The notes under the pieces are model-generated. The model made no database searches and was not told the DNA's origin. It worked only from the letters and a program-made list of their open reading frames with translations. Positions 20,089-32,074 of a stretch of 39,531 bases of DNA are shown piece by piece (within the stretch, counting starts at the first letter, position 1; every line of letters begins with the position of its first letter). The stretch comes from Alphaproteobacteria bacterium. GTDB lineage: Bacteria; Pseudomonadota; Alphaproteobacteria; DSM-16000; Inquilinaceae. Position numbers and translations under genes: made by a program. The stretch is from NCBI GenBank assembly GCA_028281985.1, contig JANQIU010000310.1, positions 1 through 39,531 on the forward strand, written 5' to 3'.

Positions 20089-21801
20089 CTAGTTCGCCTG
20101 GCGACGCAGGAAAGCCGGGATCTCCAGCGCATCGTCCTCGTGCCGGGGCAGGGGCGTGCGGTGGCGGATGTCCAGCCGCGGCTGGGCCGGCTGGTGCTGT
20201 GGCCGGGCTTCCGCCGGCGCCTCCTCGACGGGCGGTTCCGTCACCGTCGGTTCCGGGGCGGCCTGCGGCTGGGCGGCGGCCGGCGCTTCGGCCGCCGGTG
20301 CCGGCGTCGGCTGCTGGCTGGCCGCCTCTTCGCCACCGACCAGACCCACCATCCGCTGGAACAGGCTGCTGGAGCGCCGCCGGCCGGCGTTGCTCAGATC
20401 CGCTTCGGCATACGGGTCGGCCTGGCGCGGCTGCGCAGGGCCGAGTCGGCTCGACTGCCGCGGCGGTTCGACCGGCTTGGGCGAAATGAACATGCCTTCA
20501 CGGAACTGGGCGCGCGGCGGTCCGGCCGATTCGGGCGCCGGTTCCGGTGCCGGCTGAGGTTCGGCTGCCGCCTCCACCGCGGGAACCGGCGCCGGTTCGG
20601 CAACCGGCGCCTTCACCGGCTCGGCCATGCGGGTCACCGGGGCTTCCCGCATCTCGACATCGCGGCGGACGGCGAAGGCGGTGTTCCCGGACGCGTAGGC
20701 CATCGGGCGGGCCGGCGCGGCGGTGGCTGTCGCCGGGATCGGTGCTGCCGGCATCGCCGGGGCTTCCTCGACCCGGCTGACGCCCGACTGAGACGACACC
20801 AGGCTCAGGCCCGACGACCGGGGCAGCTGGTCTTCCTCGACGTCGATACCGGTCGCGACCACAGATACCCGGACGGTTCCCTCCATCGCCTCGTCGAAGA
20901 TGGCGCCGAAGATGATGTTGGCGTTGGCATCCACCTGATCGCGGATGTGGTTCGCCGCTTCGTCGACTTCGTACAAGGTCAGGTCCAGGCCGCCGGTGAT
21001 GTTGATCAGCACGCCGCGCGCGCCCTTCATCGACACCTCGTCCAGGAGCGGGTTCGAAACGGCTGCTTCGGCCGCATGCACGGCGCGCTTGTCGCCGGCT
21101 GCTTCGCCGGTGCCCATCATCGCCTTGCCCATCTCGGCCATGACCGTGCGGATATCGGCGAAGTCCAGGTTGATCAGGCCCGGCATCACCATCAGGTCGG
21201 TGACCCCGCGGACACCGGAATGCAGCACGTCGTCGGCCATCTTGAAGGCGTCCGCGAAGGTCGTCTTCTCGTTGGCGATGCGGAACAGGTTCTGGTTGGG
21301 GATGACAATCAGCGTGTCGACATACTGCTGCAGTTCCAAGAGCCCCTTCTCGGCGATCTGCATGCGATGCGCGCCTTCGAAGTGGAACGGCTTGGTGACC
21401 ACGCCGACCGTCAGGATACCCTGGTCGCGGGCCGCCCGGGCGATGACCGGGGCCGCACCCGTCCCTGTGCCACCGCCCATGCCGGCGGTGATGAACACCA
21501 TGTGGCTGCCTTCCAGGTAATGGACGATCTCCTCCATCGCCTCTTCGGCGGCCGCCCGGCCGACATCCGGACGCGACCCGGCGCCCAGGCCCTGGGTGAT
21601 GCCGACGCCGAGCTGCAGCCGCCGGTCGCACAGGCAACCGCTCAGCGACTGGGCGTCGGTGTTGGCCACCAGGAATTCCACGCCTTCCAGGCTGGCCTTG
21701 ATCATGTTGTTGACGGCATTGCCGCCGGCGCCGCCCACACCGACCACAGTGATCCGTGGCTTCAGCTGCAGGTCTTCACTTGGAATGCTTACGTTAATCA
21801 T
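20089..21801 (-). CDS. ftsZ: Cell division GTPase FtsZ
   Basis: [18 protein letters not shown], tubulin signature [26 protein letters not shown]; Pro/Ala/Glu-rich linker; C-terminal conserved peptide [14 protein letters not shown]. Confidence 0.98.
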   Translation of the reverse strand: MINVSIPSEDLQLKPRITVVGVGGAGGNAVNNMIKASLEGVEFLVANTDAQSLSGCLCDRRLQLGVGITQGLGAGSRPDVGRAAAEEAMEEIVHYLEGSHMVFITAGMGGGTGTGAAPVIARAARDQGILTVGVVTKPFHFEGAHRMQIAEKGLLELQQYVDTLIVIPNQNLFRIANEKTTFADAFKMADDVLHSGVRGVTDLMVMPGLINLDFADIRTVMAEMGKAMMGTGEAAGDKRAVHAAEAAVSNPLLDEVSMKGARGVLINITGGLDLTLYEVDEAANHIRDQVDANANIIFGAIFDEAMEGTVRVSVVATGIDVEEDQLPRSSGLSLVSSQSGVSRVEEAPAMPAAPIPATATAAPARPMAYASGNTAFAVRRDVEMREAPVTRMAEPVKAPVAEPAPVPAVEAAAEPQPAPEPAPESAGPPRAQFREGMFISPKPVEPPRQSSRLGPAQPRQADPYAEADLSNAGRRRSSSLFQRMVGLVGGEEAASQQPTPAPAAEAPAAAQPQAAPEPTVTEPPVEEAPAEARPQHQPAQPRLDIRHRTPLPRHEDDALEIPAFLRRQAN

Positions 21802-21922
21802 CTTGCTCTCGCTCCCTCTCGCTCGCTCGCCGTAATGGCTGCCCGACCCCGCCGCTGTGCGGTCCCAGGGGCCCCCTCGTGCCGCCGCGATCCTCCGCGG
21901 CAGCGGATCTCGTCCGTGTTGG

Positions 21923-23194
21923 TCATGTGCCCAGGCTCTCCTTCAGCCAGCCGCCGACACGGCTCCACCAACCGCCGGCCGCGTCGTCGCCCGATCCCAG
22001 CTGGGTCAGGTCGGTGCGGTGCCGGATGGCGTAGGTCAGCAGGCCGGCGACCCCGGAAAAGGCTGGGCCACAGGTCGCTTCGGCCATGCCCTGCAGCGGC
22101 ATCGGCCGGCCCATGCGCACCTGCTTGTCGAGGATCTGCTGGGCCATCTCGCGGATGCCCTGGATCTGGCTGGCGCCACCGGTCAGGACGACGCGGCGGC
22201 CGGCGATGCCGGACACGCCGGCATCGTGCAGCCGGCCGCGCACCATCTCGAAGATCTCCTCCAGGCGCGGCTGGATGATCCCGGTCAGCAGGCTTTTGGG
22301 CACATGATTGGCCCGTGCCGGCTCGTCCTCGCCGATCTGCGGAACGTCGATGATTTCCCGCTCGTCGGCGATGTTGGCGACGGCCGCGCCAAACAGAGTC
22401 TTGATCCGTTCGGCATGGCTGATCGGCGTCGTCAGCCCGCGGGCGATGTCGCTGGTCACGTGCGAGCCGCCGACCGGCAGGCAGTCGGAAAACACCATGT
22501 TGCCGTCGAAGAAGACGGAGATCCCCGTGGTGCCGCCGCCCATGTCCAGGACGGTGCAGCCCAGCTCCCGCTCGTCGTCAACGAGGCAGGCCAGCCCGGA
22601 GGCGTAGGGGCCGAGCACGAAGGCGTCGACCTCCAGATGGCACCGGCCGATGCAGCTTGCGAGATTGCGGATCGCACCCGACGCCGCCGTCACCACATGC
22701 AGCTCGACCCCCAACCGTTCGCCGACCATGCCGCGCGGATCGCGCACGCCGCGGTGGCCGTCCAGGCTGTAGGACACGGGGATGGCGTGCAGGACCTCGC
22801 AGTCCGGCGGGATCTCGGCCTGATGATGGGCGCGCAGGGCGCGTCGCAGATCCGCGTCGCCGACCTCGTGTCCGGCGATCGACAGCTCAACGCCGATGGT
22901 CTGGGATGCCGGATAGCCGCCGGAGATGCAGGCGATCACCGATCGCACCCGCGCATCGGCCATCTGCTCGGCGGAGTTGACCGCATGGGCGACGGCGCGG
23001 GACGCCGACTCCATGTCGACCACGCCGCCCGAGCGGATGCCGTGCGAGGCCTGGTGCCCGATACCAACGATTTCCGGGCGCCCGTCGTCGGACAGCCGGG
23101 CAATGAAGCAGACGACCTTGGTGGAGCCGACATCAAGCGCCGCCACCACCTCGCCGCGGTTCCATCCCCGGTATCTGCGACCGTTGAATCCCAT
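21923..23194 (-). CDS. ftsA: Cell division protein FtsA
   Basis: [50 protein letters not shown]-terminal amphipathic tail [17 protein letters not shown]. Confidence 0.97.
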   Translation of the reverse strand: MGFNGRRYRGWNRGEVVAALDVGSTKVVCFIARLSDDGRPEIVGIGHQASHGIRSGGVVDMESASRAVAHAVNSAEQMADARVRSVIACISGGYPASQTIGVELSIAGHEVGDADLRRALRAHHQAEIPPDCEVLHAIPVSYSLDGHRGVRDPRGMVGERLGVELHVVTAASGAIRNLASCIGRCHLEVDAFVLGPYASGLACLVDDERELGCTVLDMGGGTTGISVFFDGNMVFSDCLPVGGSHVTSDIARGLTTPISHAERIKTLFGAAVANIADEREIIDVPQIGEDEPARANHVPKSLLTGIIQPRLEEIFEMVRGRLHDAGVSGIAGRRVVLTGGASQIQGIREMAQQILDKQVRMGRPMPLQGMAEATCGPAFSGVAGLLTYAIRHRTDLTQLGSGDDAAGGWWSRVGGWLKESLGT

Positions 23195-23237
23195 TACCGC
23201 GCGTCCCTTCGGGATACTTCTTGTTGCATCAGGCCGA

Positions 23238-24053
23238 TCACGTGCTTTCCTCCGGCAACTGCCAGCGTTCGTGCGCCAGCGGCGACACGCGGATGAAGGC
23301 CCGGTCGGGCAAGCGCATGTCGATCACCACCACATCGCGGTCCAGGACGGCTGCCTCGTCGTGCAACCGCTCCAGCTTGGTCAGGGCTGACGCGACGCCG
23401 TCTTCGGGAAGCTGAACCGTGACGCCGTTGGCCAGGCGCAGATCCCAGCGCCGTTCGCCGACCCGGACGGCGGCATGGACCCGGCCCGCCAGGGCTTGGG
23501 TTTCCGCGACCTGGGCCAGGAAACTGGTCGCATGGCTGGGCGCATCGGCGCCAACCACCAGCGGCAGATGGTCGAAGGCCTCCAGCCCGTCCTCGGCCAG
23601 CACGACGCCGTCCGCATCGATCAGGCGCAGGCGGTGGTCCAACTGCCAGATCGCCATCGGCCGCCGTTCGCCCACCTCCACCAGGAGCGTGTCGGGCAGG
23701 CGTCGGGCGATCTGCGCCCGGGACACCCAGGGCAGTTCCTCCAGCGCCAGCCGGGCCTCCTCCAGGTCGACCGACAGGATCGGATCGCCCCGGCTGACCG
23801 CAATCGCGGCCAGAAGGTCGTCCGGCGCGGTTCGGTTGCGCCCGTCGACGAGGACCTCCTCGACACGCAGGCCCAGCCTGACGGTCAGGGCAACGGCCCC
23901 GTCGCCGACAGCCTGTGCGGCCGACTGGATACGGCCGCTGCTCCAGGCCCAGGTGCCCGTACCCAGCACGGCAAGGGCGAGCAGGGCGATGCCGGCGATC
24001 CGAGCCCGCCGGGTGATCAGCCGGGGGCGGCGCAGTTCCTGGGCGCGCTTCAT
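23238..24053 (-). CDS. ftsQ: Cell division protein FtsQ
   Basis: MKRAQELRRPRL... single TM (IAGIALLALAVLGTGTWAW) then POTRA-type GRNRTAPDDLLAAIAVSRGDPILSVDLEEARLALEELPWVSRAQIARRLPDTLLVEVGERRPMAIWQ. Start set at the ATG overlapping the ddl stop; ORF track extends to 24275. Confidence 0.94.
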   Translation of the reverse strand: MKRAQELRRPRLITRRARIAGIALLALAVLGTGTWAWSSGRIQSAAQAVGDGAVALTVRLGLRVEEVLVDGRNRTAPDDLLAAIAVSRGDPILSVDLEEARLALEELPWVSRAQIARRLPDTLLVEVGERRPMAIWQLDHRLRLIDADGVVLAEDGLEAFDHLPLVVGADAPSHATSFLAQVAETQALAGRVHAAVRVGERRWDLRLANGVTVQLPEDGVASALTKLERLHDEAAVLDRDVVVIDMRLPDRAFIRVSPLAHERWQLPEEST

Positions 24054-24967
24054 GCGTGGCATTGCGCCGTCTCCACAAGCCAGGTGCACATGTCTTCGAA
24101 GCCGATCCCAAGCGTCTGCGCCTGTTCGGGGATCAGCGAGATCGGGGTGAAGCCGGGCTGGGTGTTGATCTCCAGGAAGTACAGGCCGTCGACCCCCGGT
24201 TGGCTGTCGTCCCAGCGGAAGTCGCTGCGGCTGATGCCGGTGCAGCCCAGCGCCCGGTGCGCCGCCAATGCCCACTCCATGGCCGTCTGAAACAGCGGGT
24301 CGGGTACCCTGGCCGGCAACACATGCTCGGCATGCCCGGCGGTGTACTTCGCCTCGTAGTCGAAGAAGCCGTGGGAATGCAGGATCTCCGTCACCGACAG
24401 GGCACGATCGCCCATCACGCCCACGGTCAATTCCCGTCCCGGGATAAAGGGTTCGACCAACACCGGGCCATAGGCCCAGTCGGCCAGATTGAGCGCGGGC
24501 GCGTTGGCCCCCTGATGGACAATGTGGACCCCGACCGACGAACCTTCGCAGGCCGGCTTGACCACATAGGGCGGGTCCAGCAGGTGCCCGGCGACGACTT
24601 CCTGCGCGTCGGCGACGCGACCGTCGACGACCTGCACGCCGGCTGCCGCCACCAGGCGCTTGGCCAACGGCTTATCCATGGCGACCGCGGAGGCAGTCGG
24701 CCCCGAATGGGTGTAGGGGAGGCCGAGCACCTCCAGCACCGACTGGATCACGCCGTCCTCGCCACCGCGCCCGTGCAGGGCGTTGAAGGCGACGTGCGGC
24801 AGCGGCTCGAGGGCCGCCAGCAGGGCCGGAAGGTCGCGGTGGACATCGATTTCGATGACGTCGTAGCCACGCCGGGACAGGGCTTCGGCGGCAGCCCGGC
24901 CGGAGACCAGGCTGACCTCGCGTTCGGCGGACCAGCCGCCCATCAGGATGGCGACCCGCTTAGCCAT
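24050..24967 (-). CDS. ddl: D-alanine--D-alanine ligase
   Basis: VAILMGGWSAEREVSLVSGRAAAEAL, VAFNALHGRGGEDGVIQSVLEVLGLPYTHSG, FLEINTQPGFTPISLIPEQA. Confidence 0.97.
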   Translation of the reverse strand: MAKRVAILMGGWSAEREVSLVSGRAAAEALSRRGYDVIEIDVHRDLPALLAALEPLPHVAFNALHGRGGEDGVIQSVLEVLGLPYTHSGPTASAVAMDKPLAKRLVAAAGVQVVDGRVADAQEVVAGHLLDPPYVVKPACEGSSVGVHIVHQGANAPALNLADWAYGPVLVEPFIPGRELTVGVMGDRALSVTEILHSHGFFDYEAKYTAGHAEHVLPARVPDPLFQTAMEWALAAHRALGCTGISRSDFRWDDSQPGVDGLYFLEINTQPGFTPISLIPEQAQTLGIGFEDMCTWLVETAQCHA

Positions 24968-25913
24968 GGGCCGGCACCCCTTCGGCAGGGACGCCGATGC
25001 GGCGGATTTCCCAGCGCAGCTCGACGCCGAACCGGTCTTTCACCCGGCGGCGCACCTCCTCGCCCAGCGCCTCCAGATCGGCCGCGGTGGCGCTGCCGGT
25101 GTTCAGCAGGAAGTTGCAGTGCATCGGCGACACCTGCGCGCCGCCCAGGACCAGGCCGCGGCAGCCGGCCCCGTCGATCAGCTGCCACGCCTTGCCGCCT
25201 TCGGGGTTGGCGAAGGTCGACCCGCCGGTGCGGCTGCGGATCGGCTGCGTTTCGCTGCGCTGAGTCGAAATCTCGGCCATGCGCATCGCGATCCGTTCCG
25301 GGTCGCCGGGCTCGCCCACCAGTACCGCGCCGGTGAGTATCCAGTCCTGGGGCAAGCCGGAGTGCCGATAGCCGAAGCCGCAGGCATCGCCGGTCAGGGT
25401 GCGAACCTGGCCCTGGCGGTCGACGGTATCGACGGTCCACACCACGTCCTTGAACTCCCGGCCGTAGGCGCCGGCATTCATACGCAGGCCGCCGCCGATG
25501 GATCCCGGAATGCCGACCAGGAACTCCAGACCGGCGATCCCGGCTTCGCCCGCCACCCGGGCGACATGCACGTCCAGCGCCGCACTGCCGGTCGTCACCG
25601 TCGGCTCGTCTCCGGCCCGATCGACCTCGATCCCGGCAAAGCCGCGCCCAAGGCGGATCACGACACCGGGGACACCACCGTCGCGAACCAGCAGGTTCGA
25701 GGCGACGCCGATGACGGTGACCGGCACGTCGGACGGACAGTCGGCCAGGAACCCGGCCAGGTCGTCCCGGTCGACGGGCCGGAACAGGACCTCCGCCGGA
25801 CCGCCCACACGGAACCAAGTGACCGGCGCCAGCGGCGCGTTGGCCGTGATCCTGCCGCGCACCGGTGGCAGGCGGTCCAGCAGCCCGGCGGCGAATGCTT
25901 GCCGTTCGGTCAT
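24960..25913 (-). CDS. murB: UDP-N-acetylenolpyruvoylglucosamine reductase
   Basis: [72 protein letters not shown]. Start at MTERQAF (ATG 25913). Confidence 0.96.
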   Translation of the reverse strand: MTERQAFAAGLLDRLPPVRGRITANAPLAPVTWFRVGGPAEVLFRPVDRDDLAGFLADCPSDVPVTVIGVASNLLVRDGGVPGVVIRLGRGFAGIEVDRAGDEPTVTTGSAALDVHVARVAGEAGIAGLEFLVGIPGSIGGGLRMNAGAYGREFKDVVWTVDTVDRQGQVRTLTGDACGFGYRHSGLPQDWILTGAVLVGEPGDPERIAMRMAEISTQRSETQPIRSRTGGSTFANPEGGKAWQLIDGAGCRGLVLGGAQVSPMHCNFLLNTGSATAADLEALGEEVRRRVKDRFGVELRWEIRRIGVPAEGVPAHG

Positions 25914-27352
25914 GGGGACACCGCCTTCCCGGCACTGCCGGTGAACAGCGCCTTCAGCTCTCCGGGAAGGGCATTGGCCCATTGGGTGATGTTGCCGGCT
26001 CCCAGACAGACGATGTAGTCGCCAGGGCTGACCAGATCGCCGACGACTTCGGCCAGTTGGTCGGGTGCCGGCAGCGGGATCGCCATGCGATGTCCGCGGG
26101 TGCGCAGGCCGTCGACCAGGGCATCCCGGTCGATGCCTGGGATCGGGGCCTCACCGGCCGTGTAGACATCCGCGACCACGACGGCGTCGGCATCGTTGAA
26201 GCAGCCGCAGAAGTCTTCGAACAGGCTGGCCAGCCGGCTGTAGCGGTGCGGCTGCACGACGGCGACGACCCGGTGGTTGCCGCCGGTCGCGGTCCGCGCG
26301 GCGCGCAGGACGGCCGCGATCTCCACCGGATGGTGGCCGTAGTCGTCGATGACGGTGATGCCGTTGACGGTGCCCGTCTTGGTGAAGCGCCGCTTGACGC
26401 CCCCGAACCCGGCCAGCGTCCCGGCAATGTCATCGGCCGGCAGCCCCATCTCCAAGGCGACGGCGATGCCGGCCAGGGCGTTCTCCACATTGTGTTCGCC
26501 CAGCATCGGCAGATGCAGGCCGGTCAGCATCCGCTCGGCGCCGCCGTGCCGCTCGATAATCCGGACGTCGAAGCGCGCGCCATCATGGGCGATCGCCACG
26601 TTCTGGGCGCGCACGTCGGCCTGGGGGCTGAACCCGTAGGTGACGATGCGCCGGTCGAGGACCCTGGGGATCAGGGCCTGGACTTCGGGGTGATCGATGC
26701 ACATCACCGCGAAGCCGTAGAACGGCACATTGGTGACGAACTGCTCGAATGCCGCCCGGACCCCGTCGAAATCGCCGTAGAAGTCCAGGTGCTCGGGATC
26801 GATGTTGGTGACGACGGCAATGGTCGCCGGCAGCCGGGTGAAGGTGCCGTCGCTCTCGTCGGCCTCCACCACCATCCAGTCGCTGCCGCCCAATCGCGCA
26901 TTGGTGCCGTAGGCGTTGATGATCCCGCCGTTGATCACCGTCGGGTCCAGTCCGGCGCCCTCCAGCAGGCTGGCGACCAGCGAGGTCGTGGTGGTCTTGC
27001 CGTGGGTTCCGCCCACCGCGATCGACCATTTCAGCCGCATCAGTTCGCCCAGCATCTCAGCCCGGCGGACGACGGGAATGAACTGCGCCCGGGCGGCGGC
27101 GACTTCGGGGTTGTCGGACTTCACCGCGGAGGAGACGACGACGGCGGCGGCGCCGTCGACATTCTCCGGCGCATGGCCGATGACGATCTCGATCCCACGG
27201 GCACGCAACCGGCGGACATTGGCGCTTTCCGACAAATCGCTGCCGCGGACCGTGTAGCCCAGATTGTGCAGGATCTCCGCGATCCCGCTCATGCCGATCC
27301 CGCCGATGCCGACGAAGTGGATGGTGCCGATGTCCTGGGGCATCTCGCGCAT
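25910..27352 (-). CDS. murC: UDP-N-acetylmuramate--L-alanine ligase
   Basis: [55 protein letters not shown]. Start at MREMPQD (ATG 27352-27350); ORF track over-extends to 27739. Confidence 0.97.
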   Translation of the reverse strand: MREMPQDIGTIHFVGIGGIGMSGIAEILHNLGYTVRGSDLSESANVRRLRARGIEIVIGHAPENVDGAAAVVVSSAVKSDNPEVAAARAQFIPVVRRAEMLGELMRLKWSIAVGGTHGKTTTTSLVASLLEGAGLDPTVINGGIINAYGTNARLGGSDWMVVEADESDGTFTRLPATIAVVTNIDPEHLDFYGDFDGVRAAFEQFVTNVPFYGFAVMCIDHPEVQALIPRVLDRRIVTYGFSPQADVRAQNVAIAHDGARFDVRIIERHGGAERMLTGLHLPMLGEHNVENALAGIAVALEMGLPADDIAGTLAGFGGVKRRFTKTGTVNGITVIDDYGHHPVEIAAVLRAARTATGGNHRVVAVVQPHRYSRLASLFEDFCGCFNDADAVVVADVYTAGEAPIPGIDRDALVDGLRTRGHRMAIPLPAPDQLAEVVGDLVSPGDYIVCLGAGNITQWANALPGELKALFTGSAGKAVSP

Positions 27353-28473
27353 CACGCGGCCTCCTGCGCCGGCGCCAAGCGGCTGCTCGCCAGATCGAGG
27401 ACCATCCGGGCCAGCCGGTCTGCCGCGTCCGGATGGGCCATCCCATGAGCGGCGGCGGCGGCCCGGGCCAGGCCGGCGGGGTCGGCTAGCAGGTCGGTCA
27501 GGTCCGCCGCCAGCCGGTTCGGCGTGAAGGCCGGCTGTGGGATCGCCCGGGCGCCGCCGGCCGACACCAGCGCCTGGGCGTTGGCGGTCTGGTGGTCGTC
27601 GGTGGCGAACGGGTAGGGCACCAGGATCGCCGGTCTGCCGATGACGGTCAGTTCCGACATCGTCGATGCCCCGGCGCGACAGATCGCCAGATGCGCGCTG
27701 GCAAGCCGTTGCGGGATGTCGTCGAAGAAGCTCGCGCACTCGGCATCGATGCCCAGTTCAGCGTAGCGGGTCCTGACACCGTCCAGGTCCTCCGGCCGGC
27801 ACTGCTGGGTCACCGACAGTCGGCGGCGCAGGTCTTCGGACAGCGCCTCCAGGGCCGCCGGTACGACCTCCGACAGGATGCGGGCGCCCTGGCTGCCGCC
27901 AACGACGACCAGCCGCAGTCGATCACCGGCGGACGGAACTGGATAGGGCGTGCTGGCGGCGGCCAGAACTGCGGGGCGAACCGGGTTGCCGGTCTGGACG
28001 GCCCGGTCCGTCCGGTCCGCCGGTAACCGCGCCACCTGCGGAAACGAGGTGGCGATCCGGTCCACCCGGCCGGCAAGCCGCCGGTTGACCCGGCCCAGCA
28101 CCGCGTTCTGCTCGTGCACCGCCGTCGGCAATCTGTAGGCGCACGCCGCCATCATCGTCGACGCCGTGGCATAGCCGCCGAAGCCGACCACCGCACCCGG
28201 CGCGATCCGCCGCAGCAGTCGCTTCGCCTGCCGGTAGCCGCGGGCCAGCGCGGCCAGGGTGCGCAGCTTGCCGATGGGGCCGCGGCCGATCTGCGCCGCC
28301 GCAATTCGGTCCACGGCGACCTCCGGCAGCGCGCTGCCGAAGGCGCCGCCGCGGTCGTCGGTAATCAGCCGGACCTGGCAGCCTTCCGCCAGCAGCGCCC
28401 GGGCCAGCGCTTCGGCCGGGAACATGTGGCCGCCGGTGCCGCCGGCCGACAGGACGATGGTGGGCGCGGTCAT
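27352..28473 (-). CDS. murG: UDP-N-acetylglucosamine--N-acetylmuramyl-(pentapeptide) pyrophosphoryl-undecaprenol GlcNAc transferase
   Basis: [98 protein letters not shown]. Start at MTAPTIV (28473). Confidence 0.97.
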   Translation of the reverse strand: MTAPTIVLSAGGTGGHMFPAEALARALLAEGCQVRLITDDRGGAFGSALPEVAVDRIAAAQIGRGPIGKLRTLAALARGYRQAKRLLRRIAPGAVVGFGGYATASTMMAACAYRLPTAVHEQNAVLGRVNRRLAGRVDRIATSFPQVARLPADRTDRAVQTGNPVRPAVLAAASTPYPVPSAGDRLRLVVVGGSQGARILSEVVPAALEALSEDLRRRLSVTQQCRPEDLDGVRTRYAELGIDAECASFFDDIPQRLASAHLAICRAGASTMSELTVIGRPAILVPYPFATDDHQTANAQALVSAGGARAIPQPAFTPNRLAADLTDLLADPAGLARAAAAAHGMAHPDAADRLARMVLDLASSRLAPAQEAA

Positions 28474-29597
28474 GGGTTGGCCCCCGCACCGGCCCGGCGC
28501 CGGGTCAGGGCCAGGACCATGCCGACCGTCAGGCCGGTGGCCAGCAGGGATGAGCCGCCATAGCTGACGAAGGGAAGGGTCATGCCCTTGGTCGGGATCA
28601 GGTGCAGCGTGGATCCCATATTGACCAATGCCTGAAGGCCGAACTGGGTCAGCAGGCCGGCGGTTGCCAGGAGCACGAAAAGGCTGCCGCCGTTGTGGAT
28701 GCGGGCGAAGCCGCGCAGGACGACGAAGCCGAACAGGCCGACCAGCAACAGGCACCACAGCAACCCGAACTCCTCGCCCGCCACCGCGAAGACGAAATCG
28801 GCGTGGGCGTCGGGCAACACGTGCTTGACGATGCCCTCGCCGGGCCCGGTGCCCCAGAGGCCGCCGTGCTGAAAGGCTTCGAGCGACCGCTCGATCTGGT
28901 AGTTGTCGCCGCTGCTGGGATCCAGGAACCGGTCGATCCGGCTGGCGACATGGTCGAACAGGAAGTACGACCCGAAGAGACCGCCGACGGCGACCATGGC
29001 CAACAGAACCACGAAGGCCATCGGCAATCCCGCCAGGAAGAACTGAATGCCCCACATGGCGGTGATCACGACCGCCATGCCCAGATCCGGCTGCATCAGA
29101 AGCAGGGCGACGGCAGCAAGCCATAGTCCGGTTGCGGCGACATAGCCGGGATAGCCGTCCCGCTGGTGATGCTGGGCGAACAGCCAAGCGGCGACGACGG
29201 CGATGCCCGGCTTCAGAAACTCCGACGGCTGCACCGACATGCCGGGAAGCTGCAGCCAGCGGGTGGCGCCCTTGATCTCCGCGCCTACGGCAAGGGTCAG
29301 CAGCACGCCCACGAACGCGCCGCCGCACAGGACGAAGCCCAGCCGGCGGATACCGCAGGGACCCAGCAGCGAGACGGCGAACATCGCTGCGATCGCCGGG
29401 ATCATCATGATCAGGTGGCGATGCACGAAATGGAATTCCGTCAGGCCGATGCGCTCGGCCACCGGCGGGCTGGCGGCCACGATCAGGATGGCGCCGAAGC
29501 CCACCAGGACCGCCACGGCCAGCAGCGTCCAGCGATCCACGGTCCACCACCAGCGGCCGATGACCGAGCTGTCGGTGCGAGGCAGGTTGGTCAGCAT
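28470..29597 (-). CDS. ftsW: Lipid II polymerase/flippase-family division protein FtsW (SEDS)
   Basis: Multi-TM SEDS protein; KGATRWLQLPGMSVQPSEFLKP, LMQPDLGMAVV, DAHADFVFAVAGEEFGL, IPTKGMTLPFVSYGGSS. Start at MLTNLPRTDSS (29597). Confidence 0.96.
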   Translation of the reverse strand: MLTNLPRTDSSVIGRWWWTVDRWTLLAVAVLVGFGAILIVAASPPVAERIGLTEFHFVHRHLIMMIPAIAAMFAVSLLGPCGIRRLGFVLCGGAFVGVLLTLAVGAEIKGATRWLQLPGMSVQPSEFLKPGIAVVAAWLFAQHHQRDGYPGYVAATGLWLAAVALLLMQPDLGMAVVITAMWGIQFFLAGLPMAFVVLLAMVAVGGLFGSYFLFDHVASRIDRFLDPSSGDNYQIERSLEAFQHGGLWGTGPGEGIVKHVLPDAHADFVFAVAGEEFGLLWCLLLVGLFGFVVLRGFARIHNGGSLFVLLATAGLLTQFGLQALVNMGSTLHLIPTKGMTLPFVSYGGSSLLATGLTVGMVLALTRRRAGAGANP

Positions 29598-30979
29598 GCC
29601 GCCACCTCTGCCCGGTTCAGCACAAGGCCGGCGAACTGCTCGCCGCGGTGCTCGAAGCTGTCGAACTGGTCGAACGAGGCGCAGGCCGGCGACAACAGCA
29701 CCACCGCGTCGGCCCGACCCGACCGGCGGGCGTCTTCGCCAGCGGCGGCCACCGCGGCGGCGAGATCGCCGCACATCTGAACCGGGACCTGGCCGGCCAG
29801 GAAGGTCTCGAACTTGGCGGCCGCCTCGCCGATCAGATAGGCACGGCGCACATTGCCCAGCATCGGCGCCAGCGCTTCCAGGCCACCCTCCTTAGGCCGG
29901 CCGCCGGCGATCCAGTAGATCGTGTCGTAGGAGGACAGGGCCCGGGCGGCAGCGTCGGGGTTGGTGGCCTTGCTGTCGTTGACGAAGCGAACGCCGCCGA
30001 TCTCCGCCACCAGTTGCTGCCGATGCGGCAGACCCGGGAAGGTCCGCAGCGCATCCGCCGCCGCCTCGGCACGGATGCCGACCGTACTGGCGACCGCGAA
30101 GGCCGCGGCCACGTTCTGCCAGTTGTGCGCGCCCGGCAGGGCAGGGATTTCAGACAGGTCCAGGACCGGCTCCGGCTCGGTGCCGGTCGCGTCGACCAGG
30201 AGACCGCCGGCGCCGGAAATCCCGACCGGCACGGGGCAGGCGCTGCCGATGGCGATCGGCCGGTGCCGTTCCCCGCCGATCACCGCCTGCAGGACCCGCC
30301 GGCTGTGCAGGTCGTCGACGCCGACGATGGCGACGGCATCCTCCGTGGCTCGCCGGAACAGGCGCGCCTTGGCGGCGGCGTAGTCGGGCATGCCGTCATA
30401 CCGGTCCAGATGATCCGGCGAGATGTTCAAGAGAACGCCGATCGACCAGTCGACCTGGGTGATGGACTCGAGCTGGAAGGAACTGACCTCCAGCACGTAC
30501 CAGCCGTCGGCCCCGATCGGCTCCAGGTCCAGCACCGGCGTGCCCAGATTGCCGCCGACGGCGCAGGAAACGCCGGCGGACTGCAGCAGGTGGCCGATCA
30601 GCGCGGTGGTGGTCGACTTCCCGTTGGTGCCGGTGATGCCGATGAAGCGGGCCTGAGGCTGTGCCAGGGCCAGCAGGTCGATGTCCGACACGATCGGAAT
30701 CTGCCACTGGGCCGCGACGGCGACGGCCGGGTGCGGCTTCGGCAAGCGTCGCGGGATCCCCGGCGACAGGACCATCATGTCCGCGCCATCCAGCGCCGAC
30801 TCCGCCGGATCGGCCAGCGTCAGACCCGCCAGGCGTGCCTTCTCGCGCGCGGCCGGCGCGTCGTCCCAAACGGTCACCTCCACGCCGGCCGAGGCCAGGG
30901 CGCGGCCGGAGGCCAGGCCGGTTCGGCCCAGCCCCAGCACGGCGATGCGCCGGCCCCTCAGGAAGCGGAGGTCGATCAT
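29591..30979 (-). CDS. murD: UDP-N-acetylmuramoylalanine--D-glutamate ligase
   Basis: VLGLGRTGLASGRALASAG, GITGTNGKSTTTALIGHLL, FVNDSKATNPDAAARALSSY, VLLSPACASFDQFDSFEHRGEQFAGLV. Confidence 0.97.
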   Translation of the reverse strand: MIDLRFLRGRRIAVLGLGRTGLASGRALASAGVEVTVWDDAPAAREKARLAGLTLADPAESALDGADMMVLSPGIPRRLPKPHPAVAVAAQWQIPIVSDIDLLALAQPQARFIGITGTNGKSTTTALIGHLLQSAGVSCAVGGNLGTPVLDLEPIGADGWYVLEVSSFQLESITQVDWSIGVLLNISPDHLDRYDGMPDYAAAKARLFRRATEDAVAIVGVDDLHSRRVLQAVIGGERHRPIAIGSACPVPVGISGAGGLLVDATGTEPEPVLDLSEIPALPGAHNWQNVAAAFAVASTVGIRAEAAADALRTFPGLPHRQQLVAEIGGVRFVNDSKATNPDAAARALSSYDTIYWIAGGRPKEGGLEALAPMLGNVRRAYLIGEAAAKFETFLAGQVPVQMCGDLAAAVAAAGEDARRSGRADAVVLLSPACASFDQFDSFEHRGEQFAGLVLNRAEVAAC

Positions 30980-30986
30980 CGCCCGC

Positions 30987-32069
30987 CTACCGCAGCTTCA
31001 GGGTCGACAGGCCGATCAGCGCCAGCACCACGGCGATGATCCAGAACCGGATGACGACGGTCGGTTCGGCCCAGCCCTTCTTCTCGTAGTGGTGGTGCAG
31101 CGGTGCCATCCGGAAGACGCGCTTGCCGGTCATCTTGAACGAGGCGACCTGGACGACGACCGACACCGTTTCCAGCACGAACAGCCCGCCGATGATGGCC
31201 AGAACGAACTCGTGCTTGGTGACGACAGCGATCGACCCCAGCGCGCCACCGATGGACAGCGAACCGGTATCGCCCATGAAGACCATGGCGGGCGGCGCGT
31301 TGAACCACAGAAAGCCCAACCCGCCGCCGATCATCGCACCGCAGAAGACCGCCAGTTCCCCGGCGCCGACCACGTGGTTGATCTGCAGGTAGTTGGCGAA
31401 AATCACATTGCCGGCCAGATAGGCGATCAGGCCGAAGCAGGCGGCAGCGATCATCACCGGCACGATGGCCAGACCGTCCAGCCCGTCCGTCAGGTTCACC
31501 GCGTTGGACGCGCCGACGATGACGAAGATGGCGAAGGGCAGGAAGACCCAGCCCAGGATGAACAGGTAGTCCTTGACGAAGGGGAAGGCGAGGCCGCTGG
31601 ACAGCGGCTCCGGCGACGACATCATGAACCAGATGACCGCGGCGCAGGAGATGCCGACCTGGGTCAGCAGCTTCATCCGGCCGGGCAGGCCGCGGCTGTT
31701 GCGCTTGGTCAGCTTCAGATAGTCGTCCATGGCGCCGACCAGGCCGAACCCGACCGTCACCATCAGGACGATCCACAGATAGGTGTTGGTCCACTGCGCC
31801 CAGAGCAGGGTGGACACCACGACCGAGATCAGGATCAGCAGCCCGCCCATGGTCGGCGTGCCGCGCTTGCCGAAATGGTCCGGTCCGTCGTCGCGGATCG
31901 GCTGGCCTTCCCGCTGCTTGCGCTTCAGCCACGAGATGGTCCGCGGGCCGATCACGAAGGCGATCAGCAACGCCGTCATCAGCGCGCCGCCGGTGCGGAA
32001 CGTCAGGTACTGGAACAGGTTGAAGGCGAAGAAGTCGTCCGCCAGCGGGAACAGCAGGTGATAAAGCAT
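30987..32069 (-). CDS. mraY: Phospho-N-acetylmuramoyl-pentapeptide-transferase
   Basis: [87 protein letters not shown]. Confidence 0.98.
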   Translation of the reverse strand: MLYHLLFPLADDFFAFNLFQYLTFRTGGALMTALLIAFVIGPRTISWLKRKQREGQPIRDDGPDHFGKRGTPTMGGLLILISVVVSTLLWAQWTNTYLWIVLMVTVGFGLVGAMDDYLKLTKRNSRGLPGRMKLLTQVGISCAAVIWFMMSSPEPLSSGLAFPFVKDYLFILGWVFLPFAIFVIVGASNAVNLTDGLDGLAIVPVMIAAACFGLIAYLAGNVIFANYLQINHVVGAGELAVFCGAMIGGGLGFLWFNAPPAMVFMGDTGSLSIGGALGSIAVVTKHEFVLAIIGGLFVLETVSVVVQVASFKMTGKRVFRMAPLHHHYEKKGWAEPTVVIRFWIIAVVLALIGLSTLKLR

Positions 32070-32074
32070 GCCGC

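Noticed and set aside
21610-21660. Unusual FtsZ segment [24 protein letters not shown]
   Set aside because: Looked like a possible local frameshift, but the frame stays consistent with flanking conserved FtsZ motifs; probably ordinary lineage variation.
20140-22278. 712-aa plus-strand ORF
   Set aside because: Antisense shadow across ftsZ and ftsA; Arg/Gly/His-rich composition.
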